Below are positions 12,563 through 18,727 of a stretch of 20,814 bases of DNA, in pieces (position 1 is the first letter of the stretch; each line of letters starts with the position of its first letter). The stretch is taken from contig JAHIVR010000087.1 of the NCBI GenBank assembly GCA_018816625.1, positions 1-20,814 of the forward strand, written 5' to 3'. The notes beneath the pieces were generated by a model. The model was not told the DNA's origin. It searched no databases and worked only from the letters and a program-made list of their open reading frames with translations. The translations under genes and the position numbers were made by a program. Source of the DNA: Nanobdellota archaeon (GTDB lineage: Archaea > Nanobdellota > Nanobdellia > Pacearchaeales > GW2011-AR1).

Positions 12563-13363
12563 ATGGTGGAAATGACCCCGGATTTAGCCGAGATTTGTGG
12601 AATTCATGCTGGTGATGGATATCTTAGGTTTAGAGAGGCTGAAATGTATAAAGACGGTTATCTTAGAAGAGATAAAATTGAATTAGAAATTGGAGGAGAT
12701 AAAGAGGAAAAAGAATATTATGATAATCATGTTATTCCCCTTATTAATAATTATTTTGGGTTGAAAATTAAAGGAAGATTTTATGTCAAAGGCACTTATG
12801 GGTTTGTAACAACTAACTCTAATTTTAAGATTTTTAATGAATTTGGTTTTCCTTATGGTAAAAAGTCATTGATTGTCCAAGTTCCAAAATTAATACTAGA
12901 TGGTAAGAATAAAGAACTATCATGTAGATTTTTAAGAGGTTTATTTGATACTGATGGAGGAATTTATTTTACTAGTAGAAGAACCCTTAAGAATTACTTA
13001 AAATTCAAGAGAAGACTTAACTATTATCCTCTTATTAGATTTACTACTGTTTCAAGAGCTTTAAGTGAGCAGATTGTTTTCTTATTGAGAAAGTTGGGAT
13101 TTGATAAAGTTAATGTTCATTCTTTTCAACCTAAGGATAGAAAGGATAATTATAAGTTTGTGGTTTATATGTCTGGGAGAGAAGCTCTAGAGAGGTTTTT
13201 CAATGAGATTGGATCTAAAAATCCCGTGAAATTAACAAGGTATCTTGTTTGGAAAAAGTTTGGATTTTGTCCTCCGCATACCACTTTACAACAAAGAGAA
13301 GATATTTTAAAGGATAAATTTGATATTTATAGTGTAATAAAAGGCTCGTCGTTCAATGGATAG
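12560..13363 (+). CDS. LAGLIDADG-family homing-endonuclease-like protein
   Basis: A 267-residue protein with two LAGLIDADG motifs: LAEICGIHAGDGYL (catalytic acid D19) and FLRGLFDTDGG (D132). Two repeats in one chain make it a monomeric two-domain enzyme; both acidic residues are present, so DNA cleavage is possible. The conserved-looking end NPVKLTRYLVWKKFGFCPP is followed by a short tail. An in-frame TTG at 12500 is rejected because it precedes the promoter; ATG at 12560 or 12563 fits. The last seven codons and stop lie inside the tRNA-Arg gene (overlap 13342-13363), with the TAG in the D-loop. It is free-standing, not within an intron or intein. Homing or a regulatory role are both possible. 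Confidence 0.88.
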   Translation: MMVEMTPDLAEICGIHAGDGYLRFREAEMYKDGYLRRDKIELEIGGDKEEKEYYDNHVIPLINNYFGLKIKGRFYVKGTYGFVTTNSNFKIFNEFGFPYGKKSLIVQVPKLILDGKNKELSCRFLRGLFDTDGGIYFTSRRTLKNYLKFKRRLNYYPLIRFTTVSRALSEQIVFLLRKLGFDKVNVHSFQPKDRKDNYKFVVYMSGREALERFFNEIGSKNPVKLTRYLVWKKFGFCPPHTTLQQREDILKDKFDIYSVIKGSSFNG

Positions 13364-13439
13364 GATTTTTGGTTTCGGTGAGATATTATTCCTATTTCGA
13401 AAAACCCAAAGGATGGGGGTTCGAATCCCCCCGAGCCTA
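13342..13439 (+). tRNA. tRNA-Arg (anticodon UCG) with a 26-nt intron
   Basis: Read by hand. The acceptor stem AGGCTCG/CGAGCCT has seven pairs (13342-13348 with 13432-13438), the discriminator is A13439, and CCA is not encoded. The D-stem is GTTC/GGAT with two wobbles, the anticodon stem TTTGG/CCAAA (13368-13372 with 13406-13410), the variable loop four bases, and the T-arm GGGGG-TTCGAAT-CCCCC. The anticodon is TCG at 13375-13377. The intron is 13379-13404, at the canonical place after base 37. It forms a full bulge-helix-bulge: central helix TTTC/GAAA, bulges GGT and AAC, and inner stem GAGATA/TATTTC. The mature length is 72. The A1-U72 pair and C9 are unusual. The promoter must lie in the LAGLIDADG ORF. 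Confidence 0.93.
13379..13404 (+). other. tRNA intron (position 37/38)
   Basis: 26 nt. The first base lies in the 5' bulge (GG|T) and the last two in the 3' bulge (AA|C). The inner stem is GAGATA with TATTTC (one G-T pair) around the loop TTATTCC. It should be cut by the archaeal splicing endonuclease. Confidence 0.85.
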
Positions 13440-13456
13440 TGCTTAATAAAGCATAG
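13437..13456 (+). terminator. Perfect 8-bp hairpin at the tRNA 3' end
   Basis: CTATGCTT-AATA-AAGCATAG followed by GTTTTG. The left arm includes the last three bases of the tRNA gene. It could end transcription or mark 3' processing of the tRNA; it would compete with the acceptor stem for only two bases and the discriminator. Confidence 0.5.
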
Positions 13457-13496
13457 GTTTTGAGTCTCACTACTTTCAAGGCGAGTCGAATAGAGA

Positions 13497-14765
13497 ATGG
13501 CAAAAACAATTGCAATCCCTGGAGACAGAGTAGAAGTACATTTATCTAAAGTTATTTATGGGGGGATTCTTTTAGAAAGTCCTGAAGATGAAAAAGGAAT
13601 TGTTTTGTTGAAACTTGATTCTGGATACAATATTGGTTTGAATAAGAAAGATATAATTGAGATAAAGAGAATAAAGAAAGGAGAAATAAAAAAAGAGAGA
13701 ATAGAAATAAAGAAAGACGATAAAAAACCAGATATTGCTTTGATTCTTACTGGGGGAACAATTGTTAATCGGTTGGACCCTAAAACCGGAGCGGTTAGTC
13801 CTTTAACCTCCCCAGAGGATTTGTTTAAATCTTATCCAAAAATTTTTGATAAAGTAAATGTAATTAAGGTGGAGATGCCATTTATGAAGGCTTCTGAAGA
13901 TATGGATTATAAAGATTGGCAAAATATTGCAAAGATTTGTGAAAGATTACTTAATGATAAAGATGTGAAGGGAGTTGTAATAACTCATGGGACAGATATT
14001 CTGCATTATACTTCTGCTGTTTTGAGTTTTTTTCTCAGAAATTTGACCAAACCCGTTGTATTGACTTATAGTCAGAGAAGTTCTGATAGGGCAAGCAGTG
14101 ATGCAAATTTGAACTTGATTTGTTCTGCGCTGGCTGCTGTTTCTGATATTGCAGAAGTTATGCTTGTGGGGCATGCCAACTCAAATGATGAGTTTTGTTA
14201 TGCAATTCCTGGAACAAAAACTAGAAAATTACATACTTCTAGGAGAGATGCATTTAAACCAGTTAATGCTAAACCTTTTGCTAAAATTTTTCCAAATAAG
14301 ATAGAGATTTTAAGTGAGCATAATGTTAGGAAATCCGGAAAAGTAAAAGCAGATACTAAATTTGAAGAAAAAGTCGCTTTAATTAAATTTTATCCCGGAC
14401 AAGATCCTGATATTTTGGATTATTACTTAAAAAAAGGATATAAAGGAATTGTTGTTGAGGCCCTGGGATTGGGACATGTTGCTGTTAATTCTAGGCTTTC
14501 TTGGATTAAGAAACTTAAAGAAGTACAGAAAAAAATGATTGTGTGTTTTGCTGCTCAGACAATTTATGGAAGACTTGATCCTTATGTTTATAGTAATTTG
14601 AGAGAAATTATGAAAACAGGGGTCATTTATTTAGAGGACATGCTTGCAGAAACAGCGTTTGTAAAATTAGGGTGGGTTTTAGGGCATACGACCGATAAGG
14701 AAAAGGTCAAAGAGATGATGCTTACTAATTATGCTAGAGAGCTGAATGATAGACTTGAACAATAA
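13497..14765 (+). CDS. gatD: Glu-tRNA(Gln) amidotransferase subunit D
   Basis: GatD is the asparaginase-type subunit that frees ammonia from glutamine or asparagine for GatE, which amidates Glu-tRNA(Gln). The 422-residue protein has an N-terminal beta-barrel domain (about 1-65), a Lys/Glu linker and an L-asparaginase fold. The catalytic sites are T88 (LTGGTIV) and T166/D167 (THGTD), with YSQRSSDRASSDA and the lysine-bearing GTKTRKLHTSRRDAF. This identifies GatD rather than a plain asparaginase. gatE lies in the same direction 530 nt further on, split from it by a minus-strand gene. No TATA box is seen in the 40 nt after the tRNA hairpin, so gatD may share the tRNA transcript or use the AT-rich hairpin as promoter. 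Confidence 0.96.
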   Translation: MAKTIAIPGDRVEVHLSKVIYGGILLESPEDEKGIVLLKLDSGYNIGLNKKDIIEIKRIKKGEIKKERIEIKKDDKKPDIALILTGGTIVNRLDPKTGAVSPLTSPEDLFKSYPKIFDKVNVIKVEMPFMKASEDMDYKDWQNIAKICERLLNDKDVKGVVITHGTDILHYTSAVLSFFLRNLTKPVVLTYSQRSSDRASSDANLNLICSALAAVSDIAEVMLVGHANSNDEFCYAIPGTKTRKLHTSRRDAFKPVNAKPFAKIFPNKIEILSEHNVRKSGKVKADTKFEEKVALIKFYPGQDPDILDYYLKKGYKGIVVEALGLGHVAVNSRLSWIKKLKEVQKKMIVCFAAQTIYGRLDPYVYSNLREIMKTGVIYLEDMLAETAFVKLGWVLGHTTDKEKVKEMMLTNYARELNDRLEQ

Positions 14766-14769
14766 CTCA

Positions 14770-14803
14770 CTCCTGGATAAAAAGATTTTATTTTAATCTG
14801 GAG
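14770..14803. terminator. Possible bidirectional terminator between gatD and the DUF1003 gene
   Basis: Stem AGATT/AATCT (14783-14787, 14795-14799) with outer CTCC/GGAG (14770-14773, 14800-14803) and a T-rich loop lies between two convergent genes. The arms are uneven, so this is a weak call. Confidence 0.3.
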
Positions 14804-14826
14804 AGTTTAGTGATTGGTTAGAATGA

Positions 14827-15222
14827 TTACTTTTTTCTATAGTGTCTTAATAAGAGATTTTTAATGTCTCTAATCTCTTGTTCTGCTTTTCTATTTATTC
14901 TATAATCATATTCTGCTTTTGCCCTGTCTCTTTGTGCCTGTCTATTTTGGCTCATAAGGATTACTGGAGCTTGTAAGGCGGCTAGACACGAGAGCACTAG
15001 ATTAAGTAGAATAAATGGGTATGGGTCCCATTCGTGCGTCCATGCATATATGTTTGCTATCATCCATAACGCTATGAAAATTAGAAAACCTATTATAAAT
15101 GTCCAACTACCTGCCCAGTTTGTTAGATTATCTGCTGCTCTTTGACCAAGGGTTTTTTGAAGTTTGAAAATAGGATGGTTGGGTTTTTCTTTATGTATTT
15201 TCTTTACCTCTTTTCTATCCAC
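14827..15222 (-). CDS. DUF1003 family membrane protein, GTG start
   Basis: A 131-residue protein of the DUF1003 family (PF06210), function unknown. A basic N-terminal tail leads to LGQRAADNLTNWAGSW and two membrane helices (about 38-60 and 68-88), then the family signature DPYPFILLNLVLS and APVILMSQNRQAQRDRAKAEYD, and a cytosolic helix. The start codon is GTG at 15222. It is supported by a TATA-like TTTATAAAA on the minus strand (about 15243-15251) 26 nt upstream, which makes a leaderless GTG start likely. The gene sits between gatD and gatE on the opposite strand. Confidence 0.9.
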   Translation of the reverse strand: MDRKEVKKIHKEKPNHPIFKLQKTLGQRAADNLTNWAGSWTFIIGFLIFIALWMIANIYAWTHEWDPYPFILLNLVLSCLAALQAPVILMSQNRQAQRDRAKAEYDYRINRKAEQEIRDIKNLLLRHYRKK

Positions 15223-15242
15223 CTTTAGAAATAGCGAATGTT

Positions 15243-15252
15243 TTTTATAAAT
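15243..15252 (-). promoter_or_regulatory. TATA box of the DUF1003 gene
   Basis: GATTTATAAA on the minus strand is centred 26 nt before the GTG start. It lies back to back with the gatE TATA-like element at 15266-15273. Confidence 0.55.
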
Positions 15253-15265
15253 CTTTGGTAGGAAA

Positions 15266-15273
15266 TTTTATTA
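15266..15273 (+). promoter_or_regulatory. TATA-like box of gatE
   Basis: GGAAA (BRE-like) followed by TTTTATTA lies 26 nt before the gatE ATG at 15296, giving a leaderless transcript. Confidence 0.5.
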
Positions 15274-15295
15274 ACTCTTTAGTATTGGATTTTTT

Positions 15296-16735
15296 ATGAC
15301 AATAGATTATGCTGGAATTGGGTTAAAATCTGGATTAGAAATACATCAGCAGTTGGATAGTCACAAATTATATTGTAATTGTCCTTTTTTATTGAGGCAA
15401 GACGATCCAGATTTCACAATAACTAGAAAGCTACATGCTGTTGCTGGAGAGGCTGGAGAGGTGGATGTTGCTGCAGCACACGAGGCCGGTTTAGACAAGG
15501 AATTTGTTTACCAAGGGTATGATACAACGTGTTTGGTTGAGCTTGATGAGGAGCCTCCGCACGAGATAAATAAAATGGCCTTGAAAATAGCTTTGCACAT
15601 CTCTCTTTTATTAAATTGTAAAATTGTTCCTCTTAGTCAGATTATGAGAAAGACCGTTATAGATGGTTCAAATACCAGTGGTTTTCAAAGAACAGTGTTA
15701 ATTGCGAGAGATGGTTATGTTGAGACTAGCAAGGGGAAGGTTGGTATCTGGTTTTTGTATCTGGAAGAGGATGCTGCTAGAACCGTGAGTGAAGATAAAA
15801 ATAGGAAGACTTATCGATTAGATAGGTTGGGTGGACCAATGGTAGAAGTAGTTACAGCTCCCGATATAAAAGATGCAGAACACGCAAAAGAGACTGCTTT
15901 AAAGATTGGAGAGATTTTGAGAAGTGCTAGTGTTAAAAGGGGGATTGGAACGATAAGACAAGACATTAATATCTCTATTGCAGGACATCCTAGGGCGGAG
16001 ATAAAAGGATTTCAGGATCCAAAGATTTTTGTTGATGTTGTTAATAAAGAAATTGAAAGGCAAATTGAAGAGATAAAATCTGGAAAAGAATTAGTGCCTG
16101 AAGTTAGAGGGGCAAATGATGATGGGAGTACTAAGTTTTTAAGGCCCTTGCCTGGAAGTGCAAGAATGTATCCTGAGACAGATTTACCTCTTTTAAAAAT
16201 TAGCAAGGAAATGATAAATGAGGCAAAAAAGACTCTTCCAAGATTAAGGAGCGAGGTTGAACCCGAATTGAGGAAGGAAGGTCTTGATGATCAGTTTATT
16301 GATTTGTTGTTTAAACAAGGGAAGGTTGGACTATACAGGGAACTATATTATCTTTTACCCAAGGGAAATTTTATTGCTAAAATGATATTATTGTTCCCTA
16401 AAGAGTTTGCAACAAAGAAAAAAATGGATGTTGAAGAAGTTGAGAAGATATTGGAAGATAATTATGCTTCTGTGTTAAACTTGTTAGTAAAGAAAAAAAT
16501 TAAAGAGAGCCATATTAAGGAAATCTTAGGGAGGCTTGTTGAGGGTGTGGGGTTGGAAGAGGCAATAAAATTTGAGAGTGTTGATGTTGCAGATTTGGAA
16601 GAGGAAATTCACAAAATAATCAAGAGTAAGCCTGGTTTAAACGCAAATGCATATATGGGCTTGGTTATGAAGGATTTGAAAGGGAAGATTGGTGGCAAGG
16701 AAGCTATGGAGATTATAAAGAAGTTGATGAAATGA
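15296..16735 (+). CDS. gatE: Glu-tRNA(Gln) amidotransferase subunit E, short form lacking the AspRS-like insert
   Basis: GatE binds Glu-tRNA(Gln), activates the glutamate with ATP and amidates it with ammonia from GatD. Signature text of GatE, not GatB: GLEIHQQLDSHKLYCNCP, YDTTCLVELDEEPPHEIN, MRKTVIDGSNTSGFQRT and LEEDAARTV. The C-terminal tail domain is present (about 370-479, ending GGKEAMEIIKKLM). The length is 479, whereas usual GatE is roughly 600-640, because it has an inserted AspRS-like (GAD) domain of over 100 residues. Here AEIKGFQDPKIFVDVVNKEI passes through a short linker directly into STKFLRPLPGSARMYPETD, so that insert is absent. The reading frame is intact, so this is a domain loss, not a frameshift. 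Confidence 0.95.
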   Translation: MTIDYAGIGLKSGLEIHQQLDSHKLYCNCPFLLRQDDPDFTITRKLHAVAGEAGEVDVAAAHEAGLDKEFVYQGYDTTCLVELDEEPPHEINKMALKIALHISLLLNCKIVPLSQIMRKTVIDGSNTSGFQRTVLIARDGYVETSKGKVGIWFLYLEEDAARTVSEDKNRKTYRLDRLGGPMVEVVTAPDIKDAEHAKETALKIGEILRSASVKRGIGTIRQDINISIAGHPRAEIKGFQDPKIFVDVVNKEIERQIEEIKSGKELVPEVRGANDDGSTKFLRPLPGSARMYPETDLPLLKISKEMINEAKKTLPRLRSEVEPELRKEGLDDQFIDLLFKQGKVGLYRELYYLLPKGNFIAKMILLFPKEFATKKKMDVEEVEKILEDNYASVLNLLVKKKIKESHIKEILGRLVEGVGLEEAIKFESVDVADLEEEIHKIIKSKPGLNANAYMGLVMKDLKGKIGGKEAMEIIKKLMK

Positions 16736-16767
16736 ATCATTTAATAAATCCCTTTTTTATAGGAAAA

Positions 16768-16791
16768 TTTATAAAGGTGTATCAATTGATA
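16768..16791 (+). promoter_or_regulatory. TATA box and palindromic operator of the winged-helix/RelE pair
   Basis: TTTATAAA (16768-16775) is 25 nt before the ATG at 16797. A perfect 12-bp palindrome TATCAATTGATA (16780-16791) lies between them, over the expected transcription start, the usual place for an autorepressor site of a toxin-antitoxin operon. Confidence 0.55.
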
Positions 16792-16796
16792 TAACT

Positions 16797-17087
16797 ATGG
16801 TCTTAAATTTACTTAAGAAGAATAACCCTTTAGCAAGATTTCCCAGGCTAGACACTGTGCTGATGGTTGAAGAGTTCATTAAAGAGCATGATGGAGAGTT
16901 TAGAAAGAAGCAACTTTGGGAATTTTTGCCTAAGAAGATGATGTATCAAACATATTCAATAGTAATAGATTATTTAATTGTATCTGGAAAGGTTTCAGTT
17001 GATTCTGAAGGAAAGATTGGATGGATTTTTTACCCACAGGATGCTAAAAAGCTCTTGAAGGATGCTCATTTGTTTTGGAAAAAATGA
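16797..17087 (+). CDS. Winged-helix-like protein, putative antitoxin
   Basis: A 96-residue protein. Residues 17-50 look like helices of a helix-turn-helix (RLDTVLMVEEFIKEH, then FRKKQLWEFLPKKMMYQTYSIVIDYLIVSGK), and SVDSEGKIGWIF resembles a wing hairpin. I do not recognise a named family. The TGA overlaps the next ATG as ATGA and the next gene is RelE-like, so an antitoxin and repressor role is likely. The palindrome before its start would suit it. An alternative is a stand-alone regulator with an unrelated neighbour. Confidence 0.7.
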   Translation: MVLNLLKKNNPLARFPRLDTVLMVEEFIKEHDGEFRKKQLWEFLPKKMMYQTYSIVIDYLIVSGKVSVDSEGKIGWIFYPQDAKKLLKDAHLFWKK

Positions 17088-17404
17088 AAAGTAAGATAAG
17101 ATTTGCTAATGAAAAGATTGAAAAGTCGTTTAAGGAATTAGCTGATATTGATCCTGAGTTGCATAAATTTGTTTTTAGAGCTCTTAACGATATTGAAGAT
17201 AATGCTTTTTGTGGTATTCAAATACCTAAGAAAATTATTCCCGAAGACTATATTAAAAAATTTGGGATTAGAAATGCCTGGAAATACAATTTGCCTGGTG
17301 CTTGGAGACTCATTTATAGCATTGAAAACACAGGCATTTCAGTTATTTCAATAATTCTTGAGTGGATGGACCACAAAACCTATGAACGAAGGTTTAAATA
17401 TTAA
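17084..17404 (+). CDS. RelE-like toxin
   Basis: A 106-residue protein with the RelE fold pattern: helices KSFKELADIDPELHKFVFRAL, then KKFGIRNAWKYNLPGAWRLIYSI, the core strand ISVISIILEWMDHKTYERRF and the end at residue 106. The RLIY strand and the EWMDHKTYERRF ending are typical of archaeal RelE-type proteins. The ATG at 17084 is preferred to a TTG at 17075 because it makes the ATGA overlap with the preceding gene. The aspS TATA-like element lies within its last codons. RNA-cleaving activity is inferred from the family; the target is unknown. Confidence 0.78.
   Translation: MKSKIRFANEKIEKSFKELADIDPELHKFVFRALNDIEDNAFCGIQIPKKIIPEDYIKKFGIRNAWKYNLPGAWRLIYSIENTGISVISIILEWMDHKTYERRFKY
17393..17400 (+). 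promoter_or_regulatory. TATA box of aspS-asnS
   Basis: TTTAAATA is centred 26 nt before the aspS ATG at 17422 and lies inside the end of the toxin gene. It should start a leaderless mRNA for both synthetases. Confidence 0.5.
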
Positions 17405-17421
17405 AACTTTTTATTTAACTT

Positions 17422-18726
17422 ATGGAAAGAACTTATGTAAAGGAGATAAGACCAGATAAGGATGTTCTGATAAAAGGGTGGGTTTATGAGAGTAGGGTTT
17501 TGGCTAAGATGGCTTTTCTTTTGATAAGAGATTCTTCTGGAATAATACAGGGAATAGTGAAAGAACCAAAACTTTTGAAGATTATTCAGGGAATCACTCT
17601 GGAGAGTGTTGTTGAGGTTAGAGGTAAGGTGAAGAAGGCAGAGATTAGGGCAGAGTTTGCAAGGAATGATGTTGAGATTGATATTACAAGTATTGAAGTA
17701 TTGAGCTTGGCTGAAAAGTTGCCAATTCATGTTAATGAGAAGGCTGTAAAGAGTGAGTTGCCTTCTAGGCTTGATTGGAGGTGTTTAAGTTTGAGAACTC
17801 CAAAATCTCAGGCTACTTTTAAGGTACAATCTAAAATAATAGAAGGGATGCAGGAGTATTTGAATGCAAACGGATTTAGGCAGGTTTTTACACCTTGTTT
17901 AATGGGTGTTGCTAGCGAGTCTGGAAGCGAGGTTTTTGAGGTTGGTTATTTTAAGAAGAAGGCGTATTTAAGACAGGATCCTCAATTGCATAGGCAGTTG
18001 ACTATTGCAGGTGGGATAGAGAAGGTTTACGATATTGGTCCTAGTTGGAGAGCGGAGAAAAGCAATACGGTCAGACATTTGTGTGAGCATCGAACTTGTG
18101 CTGTAGAATTATCTTTTATAAAAGACGAGAGGGATGTTATGAGAGTTGAGGAACAGGTTGTTATTTCTGCCCTTAAAAAAGTAAATGAAGAGTGTAAGGA
18201 TGAGCTCAGTCTTTTTGGGGCTAAATTAACTATCCCAAAAGCCCCTTTCCCCGAGATAGAATTTCCAGAAGTTTATAAGATAATGAAGAAGATGGGGAGG
18301 GATATAAAAGTTGGAGAGGATTTGGATTTAGATGCAGAGAGATTATTGTGGAAGTATGTTCAGGAAAAATATCCTGGAGCTGAGTTTTATTTCTTGAATA
18401 AGTTTCCATTTAAGAAAAAACCCTTTTATGTTTATTGTGATGAAAAAGAGGATTATGCCAGAAGTACTGATTTATATTATAGGGGAATTGAAATGTCTTC
18501 TGGAGGGCAAAGAGAAAATAGATATGATAAACTTATGAAGAATGTTAAAGATAAAAAAATACCTTTACATAGTGCTGATTGGTTTACTAAATTCTTTAAA
18601 TATGGGGTTCCAACCCACGGAGGATTTGCATTAGGAATAGAAAGAATAACTATGGTTTTATTGGGGTTGGAAAATGTTAGGGAGGCTGTTTTATTTCCTA
18701 GAGATCCCGAGAGATTGACGCCGTAA
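17422..18726 (+). CDS. aspS: Aspartyl-tRNA synthetase, archaeal type
   Basis: This enzyme charges tRNA-Asp. The 434-residue length fits archaeal AspRS without the bacterial insert. The N-terminal OB-fold has VLIKGWVYESRVLAKMAFLLIRD. The class II core has GSEVFEVGYFKKKAYLRQDPQ, GPSWRAEKSNTVRHLCEH (motif 2, with the ATP-binding Arg) and GGFALGIERITMVLLGL, ending FPRDPERLTP (motif 3). The motif 2 text SWRAEKSNTVRHLCEH differs from the common FRAEKHNTSRHLNE. AsnRS follows after one base, so this AspRS is probably discriminating and need not make Asp-tRNA(Asn). The start is leaderless by promoter spacing. Confidence 0.95.
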   Translation: MERTYVKEIRPDKDVLIKGWVYESRVLAKMAFLLIRDSSGIIQGIVKEPKLLKIIQGITLESVVEVRGKVKKAEIRAEFARNDVEIDITSIEVLSLAEKLPIHVNEKAVKSELPSRLDWRCLSLRTPKSQATFKVQSKIIEGMQEYLNANGFRQVFTPCLMGVASESGSEVFEVGYFKKKAYLRQDPQLHRQLTIAGGIEKVYDIGPSWRAEKSNTVRHLCEHRTCAVELSFIKDERDVMRVEEQVVISALKKVNEECKDELSLFGAKLTIPKAPFPEIEFPEVYKIMKKMGRDIKVGEDLDLDAERLLWKYVQEKYPGAEFYFLNKFPFKKKPFYVYCDEKEDYARSTDLYYRGIEMSSGGQRENRYDKLMKNVKDKKIPLHSADWFTKFFKYGVPTHGGFALGIERITMVLLGLENVREAVLFPRDPERLTP

Positions 18727-18727
18727 A

